Positions 11,419 through 21,536 of a DNA stretch of 64,000 nt are shown piece by piece (position 1 is the stretch's first letter; the number at the start of each line of letters is the position of its first letter). The translations under genes and the position numbers were made by a program. Origin of the DNA: Lactarius indigo (Eukaryota > Basidiomycota > Agaricomycetes > Russulales > Russulaceae). The stretch spans positions 310,001 through 374,000 of the forward strand of contig JAFKAC010000028.1 of the NCBI GenBank assembly GCA_025766275.1. Direction: 5' to 3'. The notes under the pieces were generated by a model that was not told the origin of the DNA, searched no databases, and saw nothing but the letters and a program-made list of their open reading frames with translations.

Positions 11419-13395
11419 GTGGCGTATTCAACTAGAGACCAGTGGACGTCTTTCTGTCCTTACCATATTGAACGATGAGGAGATCGCAACGTACCAACAA
11501 GATTCCTGGAAGCAGCCCAGTGGAGGGAACGAGGAGAAGACACCGGGTATTTTGTAGAGTTTAACGGTCCTAACCGTTTCTGACCCATTGAGTTCAATTT
11601 CGAACACCTCTGTTGGACCGAGGTTACTTGGAACCCCATAGATCATCGCTGGGACATTGTACGACCAGCCGGAAGAAACTACAACTGTGACATCGACGCA
11701 AGAGAGCTCAATAGCCGAGCAGATTACGGTCCCATTGACGGACAAGCACAAGAACATACAGACGAAGGAGTTAGCAGAGAAGAAGCCTCCGAAAGCCAAT
11801 CACCAAGCAGAAGAACCACACCAGTGGAAGAAGCCAGCTTGGGAGCCATTGGGGACCACATCATATGACAAACTGAGTCTCTCACCATTCACCAACCCGA
11901 ACCAGAAGTAATCCATATTCACAGCCCAGCAGTCGCAATGGCCACTGCCACTATCACGCACGAAGAGTCCCTTACTGCCGAAGCAAGAGATCAAATAGCC
12001 CTGGAAGAACAAAGACGCATAGCGGAAGAATCCTGAGCCAATCTAGCCCCTATCAACCCGTACACCGGTCATCGAATGACCGACAACGACGTGGCAATTC
12101 ACCGAGCCATCGGGCCGGACGTAGCAGATCCTCCTAGTGGAGGAGGAGGGGGACCCCCTGAATTACCAGGAGGAGGAGGACCCCCGTCAAGAGGACCCGG
12201 ATTCGGAGGATTCCCTGGAGGGTTCCCAGGGGGACCACCAGGAGGAGGACCACCAGGAGGAGGGTTACCAGGTGCAGGTCCCATCATTCCCCCTCCAAGT
12301 AACAAATTAGCTGGCGAAGCACCTACAGTATTCAACGGAGAACGCGCCAAGGTAGAAGTGTTCCTTACTCAATGGCATGTCTACTGGGGCATGAACGCCG
12401 ATGAAGGCATCATGGCAACTCCATACCGACGTGCCCTACTTTTTCTCTCTTACATCAAAGGCGTCAATGTTAGCGAATGGGTATTAGCCATGCTTACTTG
12501 GCTCAACGGCCAGATACAAGCTGGAATACCCCGTACTAGTGAAGGACTATGGAACGAAGTTACGCGCAGCTTCATGCAGCGCTTCCGAAATACTATGGAG
12601 CAGGAACAGGCCCAATACGAACTCAAAAAGGGAGTTAAAATGATTGGGGGCAACCTAGATGAGTATTGCACCCAATTCGAGCAGCTCATACGCCGCGCCC
12701 AGTACAGACTCGATGACCCCCAAACGTTGGATTTATTCGCAAGTGGACTGCCAAAAGACCTATATGAAAAGGTCTATACCCTCGACAATCCCCGCAACTA
12801 CCGCGAGTGGAAAGAAGCAGCCACCACTCGCCAACAACAATACCTTCACCTTAAGGCGGTGTTAAACAAAGGAGCTCCTCCAGGACAAGGACAAGGACGA
12901 CCCCGCCAGTCGCGACAGTGGCAAGGACCGCCAAGAAGTTCTTGGCAACCAAGGAATTTGCCCCGAGATCCAAATGCTATGGACACTTCTGCAGATCGAA
13001 TCCGCGGGCGACTTGCAGGGGCCGAAGATATACTCGCCCCTCGTCCCCCATATCGACCAAGGGGAGGATTTTTGCAGAGAGGGGGAGGACGTAACAATCC
13101 AAGGCCAGTCACTTGTTATAATTGCGGAAAGGACGGACACATGGCCCGCGATTGTAGACAACCACGAGGAGGGTATCAACCCCAGGCATCAACCAGTCGG
13201 TATGTCGACACCGACTATCATCAACAAGAACCAGAGGTCGCTACCAGGGTGGTTCAAGACGTACCCCCTCAACAGCGCGCCAGTGACTGGCTTAACGGAG
13301 TAGCAGGAGAATCAGACGATGTAAAGGACATTATCCTCCAACAACTGTGGAAGAAGGAGGGTTTTCAGGACGCCCGAACCCATCGGCCTGGGTGA
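11419..13395 (+). pseudogene. Element B gag (capsid and CCHC nucleocapsid), four stops
   Basis: The frame opens at VAYSTRDQW (GTG at 11419; ATG in element E). TGA codons interrupt it at 11476, 11581, 11866 and 12034. From 12037 to 13395 it is open. Features are a Gly/Pro-rich linker (12121-12290), a retrotransposon capsid region (VFNGERAKVEVFLTQWHVYW, then FSYIKG-type helices) and a knuckle CYNCGKDGHMARDC near 13117. At its end GGGTTTT (13359-13365) lies in the register for a -1 shift into pol. Gag here runs 7 codons beyond the stop used by sister copies (CGA where they have TGA). Capsid assembly is its family role; this copy cannot make full-length protein without suppression. Confidence 0.85.
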
Positions 13396-16300
13396 GGGCA
13401 GTTAATTGTAACAGTGTAATCATGACTCGCTATTGTTCTATGAGAGTTCCAGTATCGATTCGCACCAGTTACGCAATGGCTGACATACGAGCATTAGTCG
13501 ACTCCGGAGCAACCCACTGCTTCATGAAACCCTCTTTTGCAAAAAGGATGGGACTTGGGACCAAATTACTCAATATCCCAAAGAAAATATGGAATATAGA
13601 CAATACAGAAAACAAATCGGGGCGTATCACTCATTATACAGACGTTGACGTCCAAACTAAAGGCCTTCATAAGGAAATCCGCTTCCTTATCACAGATATC
13701 GGCAATGAAGACGTCGTCCTGGGATATCCTTGGCTCGCTATCTACGACCCGCATATCAAATGGTCGCAGGCGGCTATTCACGAAGATATGCTCCCCATCA
13801 TCATTCGCTCAACCAACCCTCACATCAAGACAACACCAGTAGTAGCAACAACTATGGTTCAAGACGACTACGAAGTAGTACACTCTTGTGTCATTACGGA
13901 TGACCAGCGACAACAATTTGAAGAGGGATGCCGAATCAGGGCCACCGCCACTGATCTCGCCATTGCTGCTCAACAATATGTTACCAAAGCTGAGTTGCCT
14001 CCTGAATATCGAGAATTCGAACGACTCTTCAGTGAAGAGGCATCGGACAGGTTTCCGCCCAGCAGGCCCTGGGATCACGCTATCGAGTTTAAACCAGGAA
14101 CTGCTGACGCGATCGACTGCAAGATATACCCCATGACACAAGAAGAGGATAAGAAACTACGCGAATGGATTGACGAACAACTCAAAAAGGGGTATATACG
14201 ACCCTCCAAATCCCCATACGCGTCGTCTTTCTTCTTTATCAAAAAGAAAGATGGAAAGTTACGACCTGTTCAAGACTACCGGAAAATAAACGCCGTCACC
14301 ATCCGCAATCAGTATCCTCTTCCTCTTATCTCTGACCTTATCACCGATCTTAGCAACGCCCACATCTACACCAAACTTGACGTTCGGTGGGGGTATAATA
14401 ACGTATGCATTAAAGAAGGCGATGAAGAAAAGGCAGCATTCAAAACACGTTACGGATTGTTTGAACCAACGGTGATGTTTTTCGGCCTAACCAACTCCCT
14501 GGCAACGTTCCAGACGATGATGAATTTTATCTTCAGGGACGTCATCGCGAAACACGAACAACGGGGCACAGTTATTCATGTCTACATGGATGACATTGGT
14601 ATTGCCACGGGACTTGAGCATTCACTACCGGACCATATAGACGCTGTCAAGGACGTACTCTGCGTATCCGCGGAACATGATTTATACTACAAACTCGAAA
14701 AGTGTCTCTTCCACTCCCCGCACATGGATTACCTGGGGGTAATCCTTGAAAAGGGGGTGACACGCATGGACCCCGTCAAAATTTCGGGCATCAAGGACTG
14801 GCCTACGCCAACTAAAGTTAAGGACGTCCGCTCTTTCCTTGGCTTTTGCAATTTTTATCGACCTTTTATACGAGGATTCGCGACCAAAGCGCGACCTCTA
14901 AACAAACTCACATGCAAGGACACTGAATGGCATTGGGGAACTGAAGAAGAGAAGGCGTTTCAGGACCTCAAGACCCTCGTCACTAGCGAACCCGTCCTCG
15001 CACACCCAGACCTCACCCAGCAATTCGAACTGGAAGTCGACGCATCTGGTTTTGCCACAGGTGCAGTCCTTCTTCAACGAAAAACAGACGGCAAACGACA
15101 CCCCATCGGCTACTACTCGTCCACCCTTAATGAAGCCGAACGAAACTATGACATCTACGACCTCAAACTCCTCGCAATCGTCAAAGCCTTCCGCCACTGG
15201 AGACCCCTCTTAGCGGGCTCTCCTCACAAGATCAAAGTGTTTTCCGACCATCTTAATCTACAATACTGGAAATCGCCGCAAAAGATTAGTAGGCGTGTCG
15301 CCAGGGAAGTACTCGAACTCTCGGAATATGATTTCGAGATTCACCACATTAAAGGAACTTCCAACGGACGCGCTGATGCACTGTCGCAAAGACCAGACTA
15401 TGACCAAGGAGAAAACGACAACGAAGGAATCACGGTACTGCCCGAAAGCGTCTTTGCACGCGCCACCACATTGGAAGAACCACGACATCCGCACTGGAGA
15501 CCTGAAATTCTACCAGTAGAGATGACTCCGGAACACCCCATCTACGAACAAAACACAGCTAAGTTGAAACCTTGGGTCGACGCTCACAAGCTAAAAGACA
15601 TCGAAGGGACGTGGTATAAAGACGGACGCCGAGTGGTCACCGGCGGTATCCATGACAAACGCACTATTATTGCTGCTCACCATGACTCCCCCGTCTACGG
15701 CCACCCGGGTATCAAACGCACTCTCCAACTCACAGAACGACACTACTGGTGGCCACAAATGAAGAATGACGTCATAGACTACGTCAAAGGCTGTGCAGAA
15801 TGCCAGCGGCACAAAGTCAATCTTCACCCCATCAGGGCGCCCTTACAACCCATCTATCCCAAACCGGAGGCTTTGCCGTTCGAAACCATTTCAGTGGACT
15901 TCATCACTAAACTCCCTGTTTCTCGCGGCTACGACTCTATACTTACCGTAACAGATCATGACTGCACTAAAGCAGCTATCTTTATCCCTTGCAATGAAGA
16001 AATAACTGCTGAGGGAACAGCTGCCCTGTACGTCTCCCACGTCTTCCCACGATTTGGACTCCCCTCACGTGTTATCAGTGACCGAGATCCCCGTTTTGCA
16101 TCCAAGTTTATGCGGGAAATATGCAAAATCCTTGGCATTAGTCAAAACATCTCGACTGCTTATCACCCCAGAACCGACGGCCAATCGGAACGAACAAACC
16201 AATGGCTAGAACAATACCTCCGCTTCTGGGTAAATGAGCGACAAGACGACTGGGTCCGCTATCTACCTATGGCGGAATTCACACACAACAATTGGCCTAA

Positions 16301-18149
16301 CGAAACCACGCAGGAGTCTCCCTTCTTTCTCTTATCAGGGTTCAACCCCTGTGCTGATTGGACCGATAGGCCTTCCCCTATCCCACAGGTGTCGCTGAGG
16401 CTAGACCAGTTCAAACAAGCGCGACAGCGCGCCTTCTCCTGCATGCTCAGGGCACAAAAGTCATGGGTCAAACACAAAGATACGCCCAAGTTCAAGAAAG
16501 ACGACCTCGTGTGGCTAGAAGGACGCCACTTATGTACCCACCAACCAACCGCAAAACTAGCGGCCAAACGGCATGGACCATTTAAGGTCATCCAGGTGAT
16601 GTCCCCTGTCAACTATCGCCTTGAACTTCCCACGCAGTGGAGCATCCATGACGTCTTCCACATAGATCTTCTCACACCTTATCGCGAAACACCCACGCAC
16701 AGACCAAATTATCAGCGCCCACCACCTGATTTGGTCGATAACGAAGAAGAATATGAAGTCGAGAAGATTCTGGACTCTCGGCGATTCGGCAGAAGACGTC
16801 GGCTGCAATATCTCGTCAAATGGAAGGGCTACCCTGACTCAGACAATCAATGGATAGATAAGGATGACGTATTTGCCGATGAAGCCGTTCGGGAGTTCAA
16901 ACATTCCAACCCCAACAGGGAAACGCATATAAGGATGACCCTTTGTCGTGATAAGTCCCCATCTCTCATTCACCCCATGTCCTCTACTCGACGCAATGAC
17001 CAGCTCGCACTCCTCTCTACCCTCGTCAACAACTCCTCCGCCACGCTTGTTAACCCCGACTCCACCAACGACACCGCGACCACTGGAACTACAGATGGAG
17101 GCCGCACCTCCGTGCAGCATGAGGAAGATGGCCCTATCACTAGTGAAGAACTGCACCAGACACTGCAACGATTCCCTATGCCCGTACAGGGAACTCTCAA
17201 CGACGATCCAGCAGCAACTCAACCAGCACCTCCGCCAATGTACGCCCTCACAAATCCCGACACCGGTGAGCCCGAAGCCTTCCTCACGGAAGACGAGCTT
17301 TTTCGGCTTCAAGCAGCTGTCCCGCACGGTGCAACCACCCAACGCCATGCAGAAGTACGAACAAGAATGGAAGGAGACGGTGGCGCGGTGGCAGCGGGAG
17401 CAACTGCATATCGCCGCTTGCCGACACTGAATGATGAAGGAGCGGAAGGAGTATTGGACAAAGATGAGGATGAAGACGAGCTTGGAGACCATTACCCCAT
17501 CAGGCACGCATTCCTTAACCATGAATTCTACGCTGAAGATCCAGCCGCCACTCCCTACCTCATCGACGCAGCGGGGGGGCCTCTACACAGGGGACGAGTC
17601 GCCGTGGCACAAGCGGCTCATTATACACCAATGGGAGAACGAGACCCAGCAACCAGGGCCGTCGTCCCTGAAGGGTTCCGGGTCAATAGAGGACCCGATT
17701 ACATTCCGTTCCCGATCAAGCTCCCCAACGGACCGACAGTACAAGCCTCCCACATACAGGTTATCCGAGGAGGAGACCCCTTCGTTCTCGGATTAGCTCC
17801 GGGATCGGGATTTCTCTACGGCAAACCCCTTTACGCCACCCCCCATCTCCCAAAGAACAACCGTGCATTCATACCCCATGAGGAGTATTTCATGCTCCGT
17901 GATCGACACCCCACTGACCTACTACTAATGCGCATTGGGGATGTCACTCTTACACAAGAACTACGCCGATTTCGGCAGTTCGCATTCACCGAAGACCAGT
18001 TGGAGAAGCGGATTCGGCAGATGCAGTTGGAAAGGGAGATGGTGGTTGCAGACAAAAAGGACAGTCTTTACTGCCTGGAACGAGCTAACATACTAGCACG
18101 GATGGAGGACGAGGCCGAGAAGATGAGACAAGAGTCGGTAGCGGATTAG
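13347..18149 (+). CDS. Element B pol: protease-RT-RNase H-integrase-chromodomain plus C-terminal extension
   Basis: This frame is uninterrupted for 1600 codons. It is probably entered by a -1 shift at 13359-13365 rather than from the ATG at 13347. Approximate residues: aspartic protease VDSGATHCF about 51; RT with YMDD about 411; RNase H VDASGFATGAVL about 560; integrase HHCC about 776-818 (GHPGIKRT, CAECQRH); integrase core D, D, E in VDFITK, SDRDPRF and DGQSERTNQW about 849-946; chromodomain EEEYEVEKIL to YLVKWKGYPDSDNQW about 1131-1181. About 415 further residues follow with conserved PEGFRVNRGPDYIPFPI and GKPLYATP. This last part has no family I recognise, yet it is conserved in C, D, E, F and as a separate ORF in G. 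The chromodomain is expected to target insertion to marked heterochromatin. Confidence 0.93.
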   Translation: MEEGGFSGRPNPSAWVRAVNCNSVIMTRYCSMRVPVSIRTSYAMADIRALVDSGATHCFMKPSFAKRMGLGTKLLNIPKKIWNIDNTENKSGRITHYTDVDVQTKGLHKEIRFLITDIGNEDVVLGYPWLAIYDPHIKWSQAAIHEDMLPIIIRSTNPHIKTTPVVATTMVQDDYEVVHSCVITDDQRQQFEEGCRIRATATDLAIAAQQYVTKAELPPEYREFERLFSEEASDRFPPSRPWDHAIEFKPGTADAIDCKIYPMTQEEDKKLREWIDEQLKKGYIRPSKSPYASSFFFIKKKDGKLRPVQDYRKINAVTIRNQYPLPLISDLITDLSNAHIYTKLDVRWGYNNVCIKEGDEEKAAFKTRYGLFEPTVMFFGLTNSLATFQTMMNFIFRDVIAKHEQRGTVIHVYMDDIGIATGLEHSLPDHIDAVKDVLCVSAEHDLYYKLEKCLFHSPHMDYLGVILEKGVTRMDPVKISGIKDWPTPTKVKDVRSFLGFCNFYRPFIRGFATKARPLNKLTCKDTEWHWGTEEEKAFQDLKTLVTSEPVLAHPDLTQQFELEVDASGFATGAVLLQRKTDGKRHPIGYYSSTLNEAERNYDIYDLKLLAIVKAFRHWRPLLAGSPHKIKVFSDHLNLQYWKSPQKISRRVAREVLELSEYDFEIHHIKGTSNGRADALSQRPDYDQGENDNEGITVLPESVFARATTLEEPRHPHWRPEILPVEMTPEHPIYEQNTAKLKPWVDAHKLKDIEGTWYKDGRRVVTGGIHDKRTIIAAHHDSPVYGHPGIKRTLQLTERHYWWPQMKNDVIDYVKGCAECQRHKVNLHPIRAPLQPIYPKPEALPFETISVDFITKLPVSRGYDSILTVTDHDCTKAAIFIPCNEEITAEGTAALYVSHVFPRFGLPSRVISDRDPRFASKFMREICKILGISQNISTAYHPRTDGQSERTNQWLEQYLRFWVNERQDDWVRYLPMAEFTHNNWPNETTQESPFFLLSGFNPCADWTDRPSPIPQVSLRLDQFKQARQRAFSCMLRAQKSWVKHKDTPKFKKDDLVWLEGRHLCTHQPTAKLAAKRHGPFKVIQVMSPVNYRLELPTQWSIHDVFHIDLLTPYRETPTHRPNYQRPPPDLVDNEEEYEVEKILDSRRFGRRRRLQYLVKWKGYPDSDNQWIDKDDVFADEAVREFKHSNPNRETHIRMTLCRDKSPSLIHPMSSTRRNDQLALLSTLVNNSSATLVNPDSTNDTATTGTTDGGRTSVQHEEDGPITSEELHQTLQRFPMPVQGTLNDDPAATQPAPPPMYALTNPDTGEPEAFLTEDELFRLQAAVPHGATTQRHAEVRTRMEGDGGAVAAGATAYRRLPTLNDEGAEGVLDKDEDEDELGDHYPIRHAFLNHEFYAEDPAATPYLIDAAGGPLHRGRVAVAQAAHYTPMGERDPATRAVVPEGFRVNRGPDYIPFPIKLPNGPTVQASHIQVIRGGDPFVLGLAPGSGFLYGKPLYATPHLPKNNRAFIPHEEYFMLRDRHPTDLLLMRIGDVTLTQELRRFRQFAFTEDQLEKRIRQMQLEREMVVADKKDSLYCLERANILARMEDEAEKMRQESVAD
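13359..13365 (+). promoter_or_regulatory. Putative -1 frameshift heptamer in element B
   Basis: GGGTTTT reads G GGT TTT in the gag frame, an X XXY YYZ slippery site, in the 49-nt gag/pol overlap. The same heptamer in the same register is at 43860-43866 (E), 32957-32963 (C, minus) and 40124-40130 (D, minus). Element G has GGATTTT at the equivalent place. A downstream structure was not verified. Confidence 0.6.
14726..14760 (+). promoter_or_regulatory. Palindrome plus candidate central polypurine tract in element B
   Basis: GGATTACCTGGGGGTAATCC (14726-14745; 8-bp arms, 4-nt loop) overlaps CTTGAAAAGGGGGTGA (14745-14760). The second sequence is identical over 16 nt to the 3' polypurine tract at 18166-18181. 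It lies inside the RT coding region at the midpoint of the internal region (11398-18181). Equivalent sequences are in C, D, E and F but not in G. Confidence 0.5.
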
Positions 18150-18165
18150 TGAGGTGGGCCTCACT

Positions 18166-18181
18166 CTTGAAAAGGGGGTGA
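18166..18181 (+). promoter_or_regulatory. 3' polypurine tract of element B
   Basis: CTTGAAAAGGGGGTGA lies directly against the 3' LTR start TGTTACGG at 18182. It is the expected RNase H-resistant primer for plus-strand synthesis. The same tract ends D (27628-27643 on the minus strand), and a near-identical one ends C (28194-28209, minus). Confidence 0.8.
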
Positions 18182-18374
18182 TGTTACGGTACGAACTAAT
18201 GACCGGTTATGACTACGGTCCGGTATCAGTATTAGTCATGGACTCTTACATCGCATCAGTCAGCATAGTAGTTCGCATGTGATTGTGACTCATGTATGAC
18301 TCATTCCTAGGATAGCTGTACTAGGGTTCAAGCTAGTTACACTATTGGTTACGTATTATTCTAGCAGCGCTTTA

Positions 18375-18464
18375 CAGCCGTTTTCAAAAAGATGCGGAAA
18401 CCATTTTTTTCGTTTTCACCCATCAAGGCACGCCAGAAGGTCCACGGACCTTAGCTAATGTGGC
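18375..18464 (+). repeat. Left terminal inverted repeat of transposon T
   Basis: 90 bp matching the reverse complement of 21537-21625 with one indel in a T run and two substitutions (G/A and C/T at CpG-type sites). It starts CAGCCGTTTTC next to the TA duplication. Beyond GTGGC the two ends diverge. Confidence 0.9.
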
Positions 18465-18530
18465 ACGTGGTGTTGTCATCGTGTTGAACAGACTCATCTT
18501 CGTCCATCCCCGTTGTCTGCTTCATGCCTC

Positions 18531-19655
18531 ATGGCTCGCAAAAAATCCAACGATCTCAAGGCTCGCATTCCTTTCCTCTACTTTAGGGAGGGATACAGGG
18601 TGAAGGATATATGTAGGATTCTTGGGCTGGGTAAAACACTAGTATATGATTGTATCCGGAACTATGCACAGCACCTCCCTGCCAACAGACCCCATTCCCT
18701 GCCTCAAGCCCGGGGACGTCGTCGCATTGTCAAGCATGCCCATGTCAACTTCATCCGCCAACTGCTTTCAGCCCGCCATAGCCACTACCTTGATGAGCTC
18801 CAAACTGAGCTTTTTCGTGCATTCAACATCCACATCTCCCTTTCCACTCTTTCTCGAACCCTTCATCAGACTTCCCTGTCTCGTAAACGGCTCTGGAAGC
18901 AAGCAATTGGTTTGTCTTGACTTCATGGTGTCTTTCCAATGTCTGACTTTCACTATTTACCTACTAGAACGCAATGAGACCCTTCGGGCTGCCTTTTGGA
19001 ACCGTGTTGCAGAGCTTGTAACTGATCTCAACCAACTCATGTTCACAGACGAGGCTGCCAAGGATGACCGCACACACTGTCGTACCCATGGTTACTCTGA
19101 TGTTGGGACTCGGTGTGCTGAGCATTCTGCCTGGGTCCGTGGTCGGCGTATCAGTGTCCTTCCACTTCTGACACTTGATGGGATTGTTGCCTATGACCTT
19201 ATTGAGGGTGCTGTATCATCGGCACGCTTTGTTCGCTTTGTTCGGGAACAAGTTGTATGAATTTTTTTTATTACACTGATAAGTGGACCGCTTGCTAACC
19301 GTCACTAGATACCGCTTACAAACCCTTATCCTGGGCCACGTAGCATTCTTGTCCTTGACAACTGTAACATCCACCATTCTGGAGAAGTACGAAAACTTAT
19401 TGAAGAAGAAGCAGGTACGTTTCCCTTTACCTTCTACCTATTCCTTGGAATTTATGGTGTCTAGGATGCCGCCTTCTCTACCTTCCACCCTATTCACCTG
19501 ATTTCAATCCAATTGAAGAGGCCTTTTCATCTATGAAGGCGTTTCTCTGTCGTAACTGGGAGGACACGTCACTTATGTCATTAGTTCACGCGCTTGGCCG
19601 AATTACACCGGAGATGGCTTTTGGCTGGTTCACGGACTCGGGTTATATTATCTGA
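18531..19655 (+). CDS. Tc1/mariner-type DDE transposase of T, four exons
   Basis: Exons 18531-18909, 18968-19254, 19309-19414 and 19465-19655 join in phase to about 320 residues (an upstream in-frame ATG at 18513 would add six). An N-terminal helix-turn-helix lies near residues 15-45 (YRVKDICRILGLGKTLV). Further helical DNA-binding sequence follows. The catalytic part reads MFTDEAAKDDRTH (first D), then LVLDNCNIHH (second D), then PPYSPDFNPIEE (third acidic residue), with 35 residues between the second D and the E. Three short introns of 50-58 nt have GT and AG ends. It is expected to cut at the terminal inverted repeats and insert at TA. No stop or frameshift is seen, so it is probably functional. 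Confidence 0.88.
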
Positions 19656-19710
19656 CCAAATTCAATGTACTTCACCTGTTCTACACAGTTGAGAGTCCGT
19701 ATCATTGTCA

Positions 19711-21416
19711 CTATTCACTAAGCTGCGGAGCTGTCCAACCCTCTGGGATGGGAAGCCATGTGTTTGACCCTCCATCATAATACTGAGTGTAGTGGTCATG
19801 TTCGCGTTGATTGCCTCGAATAAGTGAGGGAACCCAGTATGAGGCCTCCCCACCATCAGGGTACTGGACTCGGATACGCAAGGAGGGGCTTGTGGGAGTG
19901 GGAGCGGGAGCAAAAGCAGGATCACCTTCGAAATCCTCTCGTGCTCGCTTTGTATGACTTTTCCACCAGGATGGAGCGGCTGCCCGAAGGCGAAGAGCAT
20001 CTCCATATGGCATGCCAATGTCGAATCCGGTAAGCTCCTGTATGTCAGCCTGATCAAGGATATCAGGCCCAAGATGTTTGTCACGCAACCCATCAACATA
20101 GCGGGCTGCATCCTTGATCCCAAGGTTGTCTTTGGCATACTTGAGGAACCGTGGGATGTCTGATGGACTAGGAGGTGGGAGACTGGGAGGGCTTTCCGTT
20201 TCTGGTCTGAGTTCTGTTCGTTGGCGTTTGGGTGTATGTGGCATAGTTGTCGGTGAAACACCAGCAGAGTGGGGTGGCTGTGCAAGTTGCTTTGCGAAGT
20301 CAAGCACTGTAGTTGCAAGTTGGGCAACAATGGTAAGACTGTCTGTCGCTGGGCCTGGGGTCCTAGTGGTTGCACCACCTATTGTTGCATGGAGCTTTGT
20401 GCGATCACGGAGCTCTGGCTGCTTATTTGCAATGTCAAAGGATGGTGTACTTGGCGGCTCGTCAAGAGTTGCTAAATTTTCTTCCTATTACAACCCAATT
20501 AGCAGCAATAGAGAAGGAGGATGGTGATTCAAGTACCAAAGCGATTGCCCATTCACGCAACATAAATGGTGTCAGGGGCAAGCCAGACCCGTCTTGATAG
20601 GTGTATATGTACGGGCCAGTTCCACCTGGCCCAGTAGCGTACTTCTTTTCAAGCTTACAGCGGCGCTTTGCAATACTCTTCTCAAGCTCTGTAAGGGTTC
20701 CCTCTGAAAGCCTCTGTGGTATTATTAGGTTCCGAAATTGAGTGGCACAGAGTGGGGGATCCCGAAAACATACACCATATGTGGTCCCACCAGTCTCATC
20801 GTCGTCATCATCATCATCGTCATCTTCTGGGGCCTATTTACCACAGAAATTGTTAGACAAGCCATATGGGCCTGGTGCAGAAGGGCCACAACAGAAGACA
20901 CACCCGTTGAGCAGCCTTTTTGATCTTCTCGAGCTCAACAGTGAGCTTGGCCTTTTTTGCACGTTCCTCATCTTGGAGCAGCTCAACCATCTCCTGGAAT
21001 TCAGCATAGGTTTCGATGTCCATTGTCTGGCCAGATCTTGAACTGCCAGGGAGGAAAATAAGTATGTATTTCTTATTTCCATAAGTAGAGTAAACGTACC
21101 TATTACCACCAACAACACATTGAAATATGTATGGCTTCTGGGCTGAGACCTTGTAGGGTTGGTTGTGCTTATCAACGATGGTTTGAAGCAATCTCTCATA
21201 GCTTGACATGCTGTTATCAATTGGCAGTGTAAAAACCTTCGTTCTGGTCTCTTTTGCGGTCTTCAATTTTCCCTTCTTATTTTGGGAGCCAGGTACCTCC
21301 ACAACGAGAACAAGCTTTACAGAGAAATGGATAGAGAGTGATTCGGGCTCAGGAGTGCCAATATTGGGGGCCTCACCAGCCTCTGAGTCTGACATGATGT
21401 GGATGGATGTGTGCAA
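19711..21416 (-). CDS. Second gene of transposon T, unknown function
   Basis: Minus-strand exons 21416-21100, 21042-20904, 20833-20537 and 20484-19711 join in phase to 508 residues (501 if the second ATG, MSDSEAGE, is used). Introns are 57, 69 and 52 nt. Visible parts are a beta-rich N-terminal region (FSVKLVLVVEV, YIFQCVVGGN), a charged coiled-coil-like stretch rich in K/E (EERAKKAKLTVELEKIKK), an acidic run of Asp, a Pro/Ser/Thr-rich linker, and a helical C-terminal module (LKYAKDNLGIKDAARY, HLGPDILDQADIQELTGFDI, DALRLR) reminiscent of a SAM-type domain. I do not recognise a catalytic motif. It lies inside the inverted repeats, convergent with the transposase, so it moves with the element; an accessory or targeting role is a guess. 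Confidence 0.75.
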
Positions 21417-21536
21417 TGGATAGTCACTACAGGAAGAGACTACACCGTACTACAGTGTTGAAAATTTACTTGACTAGCATGTTTCGGTAGCTATGTTTTC
21501 GCCACCAGCCACTAGTTGGCACTAAAAGCACTACAC

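Noticed and set aside
12099..12350. Minus-strand Pro/Gly-rich open frame, and similar ones at 33921-34253 and 55179-55523
   Set aside because: These are antisense shadows of the Gly/Pro-rich linker of gag; the low-complexity codons keep several frames open.
16839..17522. Long minus-strand open frame opposite the B pol extension, and sister frames in D
   Set aside because: It lies antisense to a conserved coding region, with no recognisable domain and no promoter evidence.
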